Shown piece after piece: positions 34,697-43,673 of a stretch of DNA of 64,000 bases. Under the pieces are notes generated by a model. It saw only the letters and a list, made by a program, of their open reading frames with translations. It was not told where the DNA came from and searched no databases. The position numbers and the translations under genes are program-made. Position 1 is the stretch's first letter. Every line of letters starts with the position of its first letter. This stretch comes from CBFGRV01 sp965651265 (GTDB lineage Bacteria > Bacteroidota > Rhodothermia > Rhodothermales > VXPQ01), in the NCBI GenBank assembly GCA_965651265.1, contig CBFGRV010000005.1:32051-96050 (forward strand). The letters are read 5' to 3'.

Positions 34697-35725
34697 ATGG
34701 GGCACAAGATTACTCTCATCCCAGGCGATGGAATTGGGCCGGAGGTTTCCTCCGCCGCCGTGCGCGTGCTGGAGGCTACAGGCCTCTCGTTCGAATGGGA
34801 TATCCAGAATCGAGTCGGAGCGGCGGCGGTCGAGAAGGGTGATGAGCCGCTGCCCGTGCAAGTGCTAGATTCAATTCGCGCCAACAAGGTAGCCTTAAAG
34901 GGTCCGGTGACCACGCCGGTCGGAAAAGGCTTCAAGAGCGTCAATGTCCAGCTTCGGCAGAAGCTCGATCTCTACGCGAATGTTCGGCCGGCACAATCCC
35001 TGCCGGGAATCCGGACGCCCTTCGAGGATGTGAACCTGGTCATCTTCCGAGAAAACACGGAAGGGCTGTATTCCGGGATCGAGACCTATGACGAGCGACT
35101 CGAGATTGCCGATGCGACGGCGCGGGTAACGCGTCGCGGCACCGAACGCATTATCCGATTCTGCTTCGAGTATGCGCGACGCCATGGCCTGCACAAAGTG
35201 ACCCTGGCCCACAAGGCCAACATCCTCAAGGTGACATCCGGGATGTTTCTTCGGATCGGCGAACAGATTGCGGCAGAATACCCTGAGATCGAATTCAATG
35301 ATCGCATCATCGACAATATGTGCATGCAACTCGTCATCAGGCCGCAGGACTACGAGTGCATTGTTACGACCAACCTCTTCGGTGACATCCTCAGTGATCT
35401 CTGCGCCGGACTCGTCGGCGGTCTCGGCGTGGTTGCGGGAGCCAATATCGGCGACGAATATGCCGTGTTCGAAGCCGTGCACGGAAGTGCTCCTGACATT
35501 GCCGGTCAGGACCTCGCCAATCCAACCGCCTTGATACGGAGTGCCATCATGATGCTGCGGCATCTAGAGGAGCCGATGGCAGCCCGTGCTGTGGAGGATG
35601 CACTCTACGAGATGTACGCGGAAAACGACAACCTGACCCGCGATGTCGGCGGACACGCCTCAACCACCGAGTTTGCCGAACAGTTGGCGGCCCGAGTCTC
35701 CGACAAATGCGCAGTCGCCGACTAA
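34697..35725 (+). CDS. isocitrate dehydrogenase (NAD-type, IDH/IPMDH family)
   Basis: This 342-residue oxidative decarboxylase of the isocitrate/isopropylmalate dehydrogenase family starts MGHKITLIPGDGIGPEV. It has FRENTEGLYSGIE, the substrate segment of small NAD-IDH enzymes, IIDNMCMQLVIRP, and the cofactor loop region FEAVHGSAPDIAGQDLANP. Isopropylmalate dehydrogenases have different residues at the helix holding the isopropyl group, and no leu genes are near, so the TCA role (isocitrate to 2-oxoglutarate) is the better call. Homoisocitrate dehydrogenase cannot be ruled out by eye. Confidence 0.85.
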   Translation: MGHKITLIPGDGIGPEVSSAAVRVLEATGLSFEWDIQNRVGAAAVEKGDEPLPVQVLDSIRANKVALKGPVTTPVGKGFKSVNVQLRQKLDLYANVRPAQSLPGIRTPFEDVNLVIFRENTEGLYSGIETYDERLEIADATARVTRRGTERIIRFCFEYARRHGLHKVTLAHKANILKVTSGMFLRIGEQIAAEYPEIEFNDRIIDNMCMQLVIRPQDYECIVTTNLFGDILSDLCAGLVGGLGVVAGANIGDEYAVFEAVHGSAPDIAGQDLANPTALIRSAIMMLRHLEEPMAARAVEDALYEMYAENDNLTRDVGGHASTTEFAEQLAARVSDKCAVAD

Positions 35726-35756
35726 GTCGTGATTGAGATTCTCGTCTGATCACAAG

Positions 35757-36182
35757 ATGATTCAACGCAAGCAATCCGTTTACCTCCTCCTGGGTGCGCT
35801 CGCCGTTGCAGCGGTTTTCCTCTTCGACGGCGTATTTGAAACGGAAGCGGCCCAGACTCTTGGCTGGTATGCGCCGGCGCTGCTGGTCATCGGAATCGTC
35901 ACCGCGCTGGCCGCGATTGTGGCGATCTTCCTGTATGGCGACCGCAACCGGCAGAAGCGGGTAGTGGTGGGGATCCAGTACTGTACCCTTCTCTTCATGT
36001 TGGTCCTGTATGGCGGTCTCGTGCTGGCCGGGGCGGCCCAGAGTCTGAATCAGGGGGCACTCGACACGGTGACGATCATTGGCCTGGCGCTCCCGATCCT
36101 CGCGTACGTGCTCTTCTACCTGGCACGTCGAGGAATTCAGGCCGACATCGAGCTCGTACGATCGATGGATCGACTGCGGTGA
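35757..36182 (+). CDS. DUF4293 family membrane protein
   Basis: This 141-residue protein starts MIQRKQSVYLLLGALAVAAV, the hallmark of DUF4293, a family found in Bacteroidota and relatives. Four hydrophobic segments are seen, and the C-terminus reads DIELVRSMDRLR, also family-typical. The longer frame start at 35733 is not needed. Its function is unknown. Its stop overlaps the GTG of the DMT transporter, so the two are coupled. Confidence 0.88.
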   Translation: MIQRKQSVYLLLGALAVAAVFLFDGVFETEAAQTLGWYAPALLVIGIVTALAAIVAIFLYGDRNRQKRVVVGIQYCTLLFMLVLYGGLVLAGAAQSLNQGALDTVTIIGLALPILAYVLFYLARRGIQADIELVRSMDRLR

Positions 36183-37114
36183 GCTCAGTGGGCGCGGCGG
36201 TTGATCGCGATGAAGACCGGCCCGCATCGGTCGTCTGGATTTTGCTGATCGGCCTATCGACGTTCTCTTTCAGCCCGATTCTCGTGCGTTTCGCGCAGGA
36301 TGCGCCCGGCATGACCATCGCGGTGTGGCGCACGGTTTTTGCCGCCGCGATGCTCGCAGCGCCGGCCCTTCATCGCGTGCGCGGCGAGATGCGCGCCTTC
36401 ACGCGCCGCGATCTCTCGATGATCGTCGTCGGTGGCGTTTTCCTCGGCCTCCATTTCGTCCTGTGGATCGAATCACTCTACCACACGAGCGTGGCGAGCA
36501 CGTCCGTTCTGGTCACGACGAGCCCGATTTTCCTCGCCATCCTGGGCTACATATTCCTGAAGGAGCGGCTCTCGCGGCGCGAGTACGTCGCGATCGCGAT
36601 GGCCGTTGCCGGTGCGGCCCTGATCGGCATCGGCGATCTGAAGGGGGGAACGGGTCCAAGACCACTTCTGGGCAATACGCTGGCGCTGACCTCGGCACTT
36701 CTCGTCAGCGTCTATTTGCTGGTCGGGCGGGTCGTGCGCCGCAAGACCTCCTGGCTGGCCTACGTCTTTCCACTGTACGCTATGGCGGCGATCACCATCC
36801 TCGTCGTCGCCCTTGCACTCGGGACGCCGCTGTTCGGCTTTTCTGCCGGAGTCTACGCCCTGTGCGCCGCGATGGCCATTGGGCCGCAGATCATCGGACA
36901 CGGTTCATTCAATTACGCGGTTAGGTACGTTCCGGCGGCCATCCTGGGGCTGCTTTCGCTCGTGGAGCCTATCGGGGCATCCATTCTTGCGTACGTGCTC
37001 TTTGGTGAGGTACCGACGGCCGCCGCCGTGATCGGCATGCTTGTCGTGCTCATTGCCATTGCCTTCGCCGTGCTACGTCGTGGCCGTTCGGCGGCCGAAA
37101 TCCACACCGACTAG
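36179..37114 (+). CDS. DMT-family (EamA) transporter
   Basis: The 311-residue protein has ten predicted transmembrane helices made of two EamA repeats. The first includes ILVRFAQDAPGMTIAVWRTV and TSVLVTTSPIFLAILGY with ERLSRREYVAIAMAVAG. The second ends with VEPIGASILAYVLFGEVPT. Members export amino acids or other metabolites. It starts at GTG 36179, sharing 4 nt with the DUF4293 stop. The substrate is unknown. It converges on the glycosyltransferase gene. Confidence 0.88.
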   Translation: MSSVGAAVDRDEDRPASVVWILLIGLSTFSFSPILVRFAQDAPGMTIAVWRTVFAAAMLAAPALHRVRGEMRAFTRRDLSMIVVGGVFLGLHFVLWIESLYHTSVASTSVLVTTSPIFLAILGYIFLKERLSRREYVAIAMAVAGAALIGIGDLKGGTGPRPLLGNTLALTSALLVSVYLLVGRVVRRKTSWLAYVFPLYAMAAITILVVALALGTPLFGFSAGVYALCAAMAIGPQIIGHGSFNYAVRYVPAAILGLLSLVEPIGASILAYVLFGEVPTAAAVIGMLVVLIAIAFAVLRRGRSAAEIHTD

Positions 37115-37134
37115 AACGTCGCGGCGGTGGACTG

Positions 37135-38160
37135 TCACACGATGAAGCGCTCCGGCGGTAAATCCGAGAAATGTCGGTGCCCGCGGACGAAATACTCCAG
37201 CACGATGCTCGACCGAAAGGTCGGAAGTAGAGCCTCCTTTGGGCGTTCCGCGGCGTAGGCAGAACGCATCTTCATCGCATCGCGATAGGCTCTCTTGATG
37301 GCCGCTGCCTCCGCAGGGCGCCCGGCAGCCAGCGCCCGCGCTACCGCTAGTGCGTCGAACATCAGCCGGGCCGCGAACACGCGCTTCCATTCGGTTTCCG
37401 GGAGGTTCTTGTAGAGCAGGAGCAGATTATTGCGAAAGTTATAGTACACCTTTCTGACGTTGCCACGGGGAAGAGACCCTCCGCCCAGGTGGTAGACTCG
37501 ACTCGACGGTTCGACGCGAATGCGATAACCTGCTCGCTGGAGGCGCCAGCACAGATCGATCTCTTCCATGTGCATGACGAAACGTTCATCCAGCAGGCCC
37601 ACCTCGTCCAATGCTGATCTCCTGAGAAGGACGGCGGCCCCGGTTGCCCAGAAGATGTCGCGCGCATCATCGTACTGCCCGTGGTCGTCTTCCAGCGTAA
37701 AGAAGATGCGGCCGCGTGTAAACGGATAACCGTAGCGATCGAGAAATCCACCAGAGCCTCCCGCGTACTCGAACCGATTGCGGTTCTCGTGCTGCAACAG
37801 CTTCGGCTGGACAGCGGCTACACCGCGCTCGCGTTCAAGGACGTCGACGAGTGGATCCAACCAGGTCGGCTCGACTTCGACGTCGTTATTGAGGAGTGCC
37901 ACATAGCGGCCCGTTGCATGTGGGATCGCCTCGTTGTTACCGCGGCAAAACATCCAATTTTCCGGGTGCCGAACGATCTTGATCTGCGGATAGGTCTGCG
38001 CGACCCAATCGGCCGATCCATCCGTCGAAGCGTTGTCCGCCAATATGATCTCGAGGTCCGGATAGGACGTATTCACGACGGAGGGTAGACAGGACTTTAA
38101 CAGGGGAAGCGCATTCCACGTCACGATCACGATGGAGACACGCGGTCGGAGTGATGGCAT
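37135..38160 (-). CDS. glycosyltransferase family 2
   Basis: The 341-residue GT-A enzyme starts MPSLRPRVSIVIVTWNALPL and has LEIILADNASTDGS, VALLNNDVEVEP (the DxD-type metal site appears as NNDVE), FFWATGAAVLLRRSALD-like acceptor-loop sequence around IFWATGAAVLLRRSALDEVG, and DLCWRLQRAGY. It resembles the rhamnosyltransferase-like GT2 group for cell-surface glycans. The ATG at 38160 is preferred over 38214. Nothing else of a polysaccharide cluster is in the window, so donor and acceptor are unknown. Confidence 0.9.
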   Translation of the reverse strand: MPSLRPRVSIVIVTWNALPLLKSCLPSVVNTSYPDLEIILADNASTDGSADWVAQTYPQIKIVRHPENWMFCRGNNEAIPHATGRYVALLNNDVEVEPTWLDPLVDVLERERGVAAVQPKLLQHENRNRFEYAGGSGGFLDRYGYPFTRGRIFFTLEDDHGQYDDARDIFWATGAAVLLRRSALDEVGLLDERFVMHMEEIDLCWRLQRAGYRIRVEPSSRVYHLGGGSLPRGNVRKVYYNFRNNLLLLYKNLPETEWKRVFAARLMFDALAVARALAAGRPAEAAAIKRAYRDAMKMRSAYAAERPKEALLPTFRSSIVLEYFVRGHRHFSDLPPERFIV

Positions 38161-38326
38161 CGATAATCCTGTCGAATCGGGAGATGGGCGTCGTATTTTG
38201 TGGGCCGGCGGCAAACAGCCGAAAGGGCGCCGCCGCCGGGCGAAATGCGCTACGGGATTCGAGCCCGTTCGGCGGTGCCTAGTTTAGAGCATCTACTCGC
38301 CAGGGGCAAACAAGGAATATCCGCCC

Positions 38327-40318
38327 ATGCAGCGGTCGATTTCTTACGACGAGGCACGTGCTGTCCTCCAAAAATATTGGGGACATGCGGACTTTCGTCC
38401 GGGCCAGTGGGAGATCATCGAGCACGTACTGAGTGGACGCGACCTGCTCGCCATCCTTCCCACGGGCGGTGGAAAGTCGATCTGCTACCAGGTGCCGGCT
38501 CTGCTCAGCGAGGGGCTTACCATCGTCATCTCGCCGCTCATCGCACTGATGCAGGATCAGGTCGCCGGCCTGCGCAGCCGGAACATCCCGGCGTCGTTCA
38601 TCAACAGTGCGCTATCCGTTCGTGAGATCGATCAGCGGTGGACGGACGCCGAGCATGGTCGGTACAAGCTGCTCTACGTGGCTCCGGAGCGGCTGCAGTC
38701 CGAGATGTTTTTGGCTCGCTCATCGCGCCTGAAGGTGTCGATTCTAGCCGTCGACGAGGCGCACTGCATCTCGGAATGGGGCCACAATTTTCGGCCCTCG
38801 TATCTGGAGATCCCGCAGGGCCGCACGCGGTTGGGCGACCCTGTGACCATGGCCGTGACGGCCACGGCGACTCCGGAGGTTCGGGCGGATATCATCGAGC
38901 ACCTCCGACTCCGCAAGCCGAAAGTCATAGTCCGGGGTTTCGACCGTCCGAATGTCGTCTGGTCCGTGTTTCAGACGGAAAACAAGCGCACCAAGGTACT
39001 CGACGTGCTGGAAAACGTGCCTGGTTGCGGCATCATCTACTCCGCCACCCGAAAAGGAGTGGAGGAATGGTCGAAGTGGCTCGCCGCCCGGAATTTTGGC
39101 GTGGCCAGCTATCATGGGGGTATGCCAGGATCGCTCCGCGAGACGATGCAGGAGAGCTGGATCAGTGGACATCGTCGCATCATGGTGGCGACCAATGCCT
39201 TCGGAATGGGAATCGATAAGCCCGATGTCCGCTTTGTGGTGCACGTCGATCTACCGTCGACTCTGGAAGGCTATTACCAGGAGGCCGGGCGCGGCGGGCG
39301 CGATGGCAAGACGTCGTACGCGACCCTCATCTATCACCCGCGCGACGAGGAGACGCCGCGCGTGCTCATCGACGAAAGTCATCCGTCAGGCAAAGAAGTT
39401 CGCATCGTGTACGACGCCGTGTGCAATCTCGGCCAGATTCCCGTCGGCAGCCTCATCGAGGCGCCGGTCTCGATAGATGTCGAGGCCGTCTCGCGCCTCA
39501 CCGGATTCACATCCGGCAAGATTCGGACTGCCGTCGATCTCCTGGAGCGGCAGGGGGCCTGGACGATTCTCGCTCCGCGCAGAAACTTCGGAATCCTCAG
39601 ATTCTCACAGCCGGCAGACGCTATCCGTGGCTTCGCGTTGCGCACGGGAGGCGCGCTCGCAGATTTCGTGGATGCCCTGCTTCGCACCGTTCATGCAGAT
39701 GCGTTCACCTCCTGGTGGGAGGTCGATCTGAGGCCGTTGGAACGCCGGACGGGCCTCGAACGAGTGCGGCTGATGAAAGGCCTGGAATTCCTGGAGAAAC
39801 ACGAGCTGTTGCGCTGGGAGCCCCCGGATCGAGCGCTGAGGGTCGAGTTGGCGCATGCCAGGAGTGCGAAGCTCCCGATTGACGCCCGCCGAGTGAAGCG
39901 CTCACGCCAGACGGCCGAGGATCGGTTGAAGGAGATGATCCGGTACGCGCGATCGACGGGATGCCGCCGCCACTTCCTACTCACGTACTTCGGCGAGGAA
40001 TCGGAGAGCCGCTGCGGTACCTGCGACGTTTGCCTTGGGAGGCACGAACCCTTTGTCCCGCGACCCTCCGATGAAAAACTGCTTCACCACATCCTCTTGC
40101 AAATCCGGAACAAGCGGCCAAGACCAAGCTGGTTCGAAGACCGGCCGTTGCCGACGTATCGATTGGATGGGCTCATCAACTGGTTGATCCGGGAGGGATT
40201 CGTGCACCAGCCAGTGCCCCTTAAGGGAGGATTCGAACTCACGGAAAAAGGCCGGAAAGCACTTGCGCGGCAGCGTATCGGCGAACGTGCTTTCGTCGAC
40301 GACGCGGACGCCGGCTAA
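38327..40318 (+). CDS. recQ: RecQ-family ATP-dependent DNA helicase
   Basis: The 663-residue SF2 helicase has motif 0 (YWGHADFRPGQWEII), Walker A in LPTGGGKSICYQVPAL, motif II VDEAHCISEWGHNFRPSY with the aromatic-rich loop, and motif VI QEAGRGGRDG. A zinc-binding cysteine set follows (CRRHFLLTYFGE... CGTCDVC), and a winged-helix domain ends near residue 660. The usual HRDC domain is missing, which is common for short RecQ proteins. It unwinds recombination and fork intermediates. The 3' end overlaps the DUF4296 gene on the other strand by 4 nt. Confidence 0.93.
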   Translation: MQRSISYDEARAVLQKYWGHADFRPGQWEIIEHVLSGRDLLAILPTGGGKSICYQVPALLSEGLTIVISPLIALMQDQVAGLRSRNIPASFINSALSVREIDQRWTDAEHGRYKLLYVAPERLQSEMFLARSSRLKVSILAVDEAHCISEWGHNFRPSYLEIPQGRTRLGDPVTMAVTATATPEVRADIIEHLRLRKPKVIVRGFDRPNVVWSVFQTENKRTKVLDVLENVPGCGIIYSATRKGVEEWSKWLAARNFGVASYHGGMPGSLRETMQESWISGHRRIMVATNAFGMGIDKPDVRFVVHVDLPSTLEGYYQEAGRGGRDGKTSYATLIYHPRDEETPRVLIDESHPSGKEVRIVYDAVCNLGQIPVGSLIEAPVSIDVEAVSRLTGFTSGKIRTAVDLLERQGAWTILAPRRNFGILRFSQPADAIRGFALRTGGALADFVDALLRTVHADAFTSWWEVDLRPLERRTGLERVRLMKGLEFLEKHELLRWEPPDRALRVELAHARSAKLPIDARRVKRSRQTAEDRLKEMIRYARSTGCRRHFLLTYFGEESESRCGTCDVCLGRHEPFVPRPSDEKLLHHILLQIRNKRPRPSWFEDRPLPTYRLDGLINWLIREGFVHQPVPLKGGFELTEKGRKALARQRIGERAFVDDADAG

Positions 40319-40674
40319 AATTCCGACCCGAGCGTGTCCAAAGGTGTCTCGAGCCCGGGAGGAATTCTCTCGACGCTTAACCGGTCAATGACGTCGCCGT
40401 AAATCCGGCTGTACCGTTCCGGATGCTGCACGTAGTAGGCGAGTGCGTCGACGTACGTGGAACTGTCAACACCGTAGGCCTGGAGGATGGAATCGCGTGG
40501 GAAAGGGAGAGGTTGATCGGTCACCTCTATCCGGCCGTTCGCCAGATGAAGCTCGATCAAGAGCTCCGTCATGGTGCTGTCCGGAATCGGTGCCCTGTCG
40601 CGAGCGCTTCCGCAACCAAGACCGGCGGCGGCAAGGCCCGCGAACAGCACCATCACCCATCGAGTCGCGATCAT
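40315..40674 (-). CDS. DUF4296 family lipoprotein
   Basis: This is a 119-residue lipoprotein with a signal peptide and lipobox near AAAGLGCGS. The body (TELLIELHLANGRIEV, ILQAYGVDSSTYVDALAYYV, HPERYSRIYGDVIDRL) matches DUF4296, a Bacteroidota family of unknown function. It follows hisG by 3 nt and so is likely in its transcript. The contact with recQ is only a convergent 3' overlap. Confidence 0.85.
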   Translation of the reverse strand: MIATRWVMVLFAGLAAAGLGCGSARDRAPIPDSTMTELLIELHLANGRIEVTDQPLPFPRDSILQAYGVDSSTYVDALAYYVQHPERYSRIYGDVIDRLSVERIPPGLETPLDTLGSEF

Positions 40675-40677
40675 CCG

Positions 40678-41607
40678 CTACGGAATGATCTTGTTCAGTT
40701 CGTATTCGATGATCCCTTCGGCTCCTGCGCGCTTGAGCTCGGGAATGAGCCGCCGAACCTGGCGCTCTTCGATGACGGTTTCGATCGCCACCCACTCACC
40801 TCCGTTTGCCAGGGGGGACACCGTCGGCATTCTCAGTGCCGGTAGCAGACTGATGATGGCATCCGCATCCTCGAGACGTGCATTCAGCTTCAGGCCCACG
40901 CGCCCTTCGGCCCGAATGGCCCCCTGCATCAGAAGGGCGATGTTCTCGATCTTTCGACGCTTCCAGGGATCCTTCCAGGCCTCTCTGTTGGCGATCAACT
41001 GGGTGTTCGATTCCATGAGAACGTCAACAATGCGGAGCTTGTTGGCACGAAGCGACGAGCCAGTTTCCGTCACCTCTACGATGGCATCGACCAGCTCGGG
41101 GCACTTCGCCTCGGTAGCACCCCAGGAAAACTCGACATCCGCCTCGACGCCGTATCGATCGAGCCACTGCCTGGTGATGTTCACGACCTCGGTCGCAATG
41201 CGCTTACCGGCCAGATCTTGCACCGAGTTGATGTCGGAGTTCTCGGGCACCGCCAGAACCCACCGCACCGGCCGCATGCTGGCCTTCGAGTAGATGAGGT
41301 CTGCGACGGGCTCAACGTCTGCGGCGGTTTCGAGCACCCAGTCCTTCCCGGTGATCCCCGCGTCGAACACCCCGTCCATAACGTACCGGGCTATCTCTTG
41401 CGCGCGAACGAGCATCGCGGTTACTTCTTCGTCATCCGTCGAGGGAAAGTAAGATCGCTCGCTGACGGAGAAGCTGTACCCGGCCCGATCCAGGAGCTCG
41501 AACGTTGATTGCTGCAGGCTGCCCTTCGGCAAACCCAGGCGCAGCACGCGGGTCGTCAATTCGTCTTCAGACGTCGCCTCTAGCTGCGATTGCGTTTCGG
41601 TTGCCAT
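40678..41607 (-). CDS. hisG: ATP phosphoribosyltransferase, long form
   Basis: HisG performs the first step of histidine synthesis, joining ATP and PRPP. The 309-residue product begins its catalytic part with RVLRLGLPKGSLQQST and has FDAGITGKDWVLE and EVTETGSSLRANKLRIVD, the PRPP-binding part. The C-terminal 90 or so residues are the HisG_C regulatory domain, where histidine binds in the long form, so no HisZ is expected. It lies in a row DUF4837-hisG-DUF4296. No other his gene is near, which is unusual if histidine synthesis is organised as one operon. Confidence 0.94.
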   Translation of the reverse strand: MATETQSQLEATSEDELTTRVLRLGLPKGSLQQSTFELLDRAGYSFSVSERSYFPSTDDEEVTAMLVRAQEIARYVMDGVFDAGITGKDWVLETAADVEPVADLIYSKASMRPVRWVLAVPENSDINSVQDLAGKRIATEVVNITRQWLDRYGVEADVEFSWGATEAKCPELVDAIVEVTETGSSLRANKLRIVDVLMESNTQLIANREAWKDPWKRRKIENIALLMQGAIRAEGRVGLKLNARLEDADAIISLLPALRMPTVSPLANGGEWVAIETVIEERQVRRLIPELKRAGAEGIIEYELNKIIP

Positions 41608-41619
41608 CCGATCTATTTG

Positions 41620-42762
41620 CTATTCGCTACTTGCTACGGTTTGACTCTCATCGATGTCGTGCTGCGTGCGGAACGTGTACGCGATGACCTCCATCTGCCG
41701 CAGGAATTCGCGCTTGTCATAGCCCGGAGCGAAGACCATTCCGTCTATCATGTAGATGCGCCCGCTCGCCTGATCGTAAAATGTGTACGTTACGAACGGC
41801 CCACCCATCCCGAACTGCACGAGTCGCCCGCCTTCCAATCCCATCATCTGCCACAGGCCACGGGTCTCGAATCCGTAGCGACCCAGGAAGTCGATGTTCT
41901 TGGTTTCCAGGGGGCGTAGGTCGCGGCGATCGAGCTCGACCCATCCATCCAGATTCCCACGGATGTACATGCGCGTGAGGGAGTCGCGTGTATCGTAAAT
42001 CCATTCGGGAGAGAGCAACCCGGGATTTGCATTGTCGATGTAATAGATGAACAGGCTTCTCCACGTCTCCGGAAGCACGCGCCTGAGCCACACGAAGTTG
42101 GTCGTGTCGAGGGCTATCTGATAGTCATGCTGCACGTTTACGGCGAAGCCATGGCGATTCATCAGATACTCTTCCAGATCGCGTTGGCGGCCGCGCTCGA
42201 ACATGTTCTGAGCCACTCGTCGCCGCGTGATGCGTGTAAAGGCATCCGTCAGCTCGTCGGCACGGTTGAAAATCGCATCGACAACGGCCGATGAGTCCGC
42301 TCCGGTGATGTAGAAGATTTGCTGATCCCGCCGAAACATATCCTGGCGGGCGACGACGGCGCCCTGTCCCTGCCTGATCGCGGCCTGGGCCGTAGAATCG
42401 AATACGTTCTTGATGTAAAGGGCCTCATTAGTGGTGTCGTTCAGGGGGGCCACGAAGATCACGTTCTTGTGGCGGCGGGCGCGTTCCAGGTCATCCTCAG
42501 ATCTCAGCGAGACGGGCTGCAGATCGAACTGTCGCTCCGGGGCAGGGAGCGTCCCAACCCACTGGCCGATGGTCTCCTTCAGAGCGGTACCGATCGCGCC
42601 GTTCCAATGGCTGGTATCGACAACCACAAGGATCTCGCCTTCCTGACCTACCGCTCTGGGCCTGAAGTCTCCGGAGCCGCAGCCGGTCGCGAGAAGGAGG
42701 AACGTCCATGTCAGGATTGCTCCAGCGAGTTTCAGAGCGAGACCTCGTGCCGATCTTTTCAT
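41620..42762 (-). CDS. DUF4837 family lipoprotein
   Basis: The 380-residue protein has a signal peptide (LAGAILTWTFLLLATGCGSG) with a lipobox Cys. The remainder (GEILVVVDTSHWNGAIG, VVARQDMFRRDQQIFYITG, YIRGNLDGWVELDRRDLRP, GGPFVTYTFYD) matches DUF4837, a family seen in Bacteroidota with no known function. It lies 12 nt upstream of hisG. It is 84 nt after trpA, so read-through from the trp operon is possible, but I found no clear promoter or terminator in that gap. Confidence 0.85.
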   Translation of the reverse strand: MKRSARGLALKLAGAILTWTFLLLATGCGSGDFRPRAVGQEGEILVVVDTSHWNGAIGTALKETIGQWVGTLPAPERQFDLQPVSLRSEDDLERARRHKNVIFVAPLNDTTNEALYIKNVFDSTAQAAIRQGQGAVVARQDMFRRDQQIFYITGADSSAVVDAIFNRADELTDAFTRITRRRVAQNMFERGRQRDLEEYLMNRHGFAVNVQHDYQIALDTTNFVWLRRVLPETWRSLFIYYIDNANPGLLSPEWIYDTRDSLTRMYIRGNLDGWVELDRRDLRPLETKNIDFLGRYGFETRGLWQMMGLEGGRLVQFGMGGPFVTYTFYDQASGRIYMIDGMVFAPGYDKREFLRQMEVIAYTFRTQHDIDESQTVASSE

Positions 42763-42846
42763 CCGTCTTCGAAATGCACAGGAGTGGGCCGAAAGATGCC
42801 GTCCAATCGAATCAAACGCGAAGGGGCGCCCATGGGTTGCTTTCAG

Positions 42847-43671
42847 CTAAGCTCCCGAAGGCGACGGCCCAAACTTGAGATCCTTCACGAAGCGGCCGAT
42901 GGCATCGAGCCGACTTGTCTCGTCCAAATCCTGACGATCCCAAATGCACTCGACGGCCTTGATGAGGGCCGTTCCCACGATATATCCGTCCGTGTGTGTG
43001 CTGAGACGCGTTGCGTCGTCATGTGTGCGGATGCCGAAGCCGACAAGCAAGGGATTCTTGCGCACCAGCCTGCGAGCGCGTTCGAGATAGGCCTCGACGG
43101 CCTCCACGGAGCCAAGTCCCGAGCCGGTGAGGCCGGTCACGGACACGGCATACACGAACGCCGTGGTTTTCTCGTCGATGGCGCGAATGCGATCATCTGG
43201 CGTATTGGGCGCGATGAGCTGCACGAGGTCGAGACCGGCATCCGCGGCTTCCTCGCCAAGGATGCCGACCTCCTCCAGCGGCAGATCGGCGATGATGAGG
43301 CCGTCGATCCCGGCATTGATGGCATCGCGACAGAAGCTCCGAATCCCATAGCGATGGATCGGATTGATGTATCCCATCACCAGAAGCGGCTTCGTGCTGG
43401 ACGAACGGAAGGCCTCGGCCGTCGCCAATGTGTCGCGCATGCGCGTGCCCTGCCGGAGTGCCCGCTCACTGGATCGCTGGATGGGCAGTCCTTCTGCGAG
43501 CGGATCGCTGAATGGCATTCCCAGCTCGATGAAGTCGGCACCCGCGGCATCTATTGCCTGTAGAATCGGAAGGGTACTCTCCGGATCAGGAAAACCACTC
43601 GTCAGGAAGAGCCCCATGGCCTTTTCGCCGCGCTCTGCGCAGCCTTTCAGAGCCTCGCGAAGTCTGTTCAT
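42847..43671 (-). CDS. trpA: tryptophan synthase alpha subunit
   Basis: TrpA splits indole-3-glycerol phosphate into indole and glyceraldehyde 3-phosphate. The 274-residue TIM barrel has the catalytic Glu in GADFIELGMPFSDPLAEG with the catalytic Asp slightly later (ADLPLEEVG), LIAPNTPDDRI, and VGFGIRTHDDATRL. The start is ATG 43671, 2 nt after the trpB stop, which is normal for this pair that forms an alpha2beta2 complex. It is the last biosynthetic gene of the operon. Confidence 0.97.
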   Translation of the reverse strand: MNRLREALKGCAERGEKAMGLFLTSGFPDPESTLPILQAIDAAGADFIELGMPFSDPLAEGLPIQRSSERALRQGTRMRDTLATAEAFRSSSTKPLLVMGYINPIHRYGIRSFCRDAINAGIDGLIIADLPLEEVGILGEEAADAGLDLVQLIAPNTPDDRIRAIDEKTTAFVYAVSVTGLTGSGLGSVEAVEAYLERARRLVRKNPLLVGFGIRTHDDATRLSTHTDGYIVGTALIKAVECIWDRQDLDETSRLDAIGRFVKDLKFGPSPSGA

Positions 43672-43673
43672 GT

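Noticed and set aside
42763..42846. Terminator at the end of the trp operon
   Set aside because: A short GGGCGCCC palindrome is present in this gap, but no T-run follows, so termination cannot be claimed.
42319..43563. 414-codon plus-strand frame across DUF4837 and trpA
   Set aside because: It spans two well-supported minus-strand genes, so it is a shadow despite its length.
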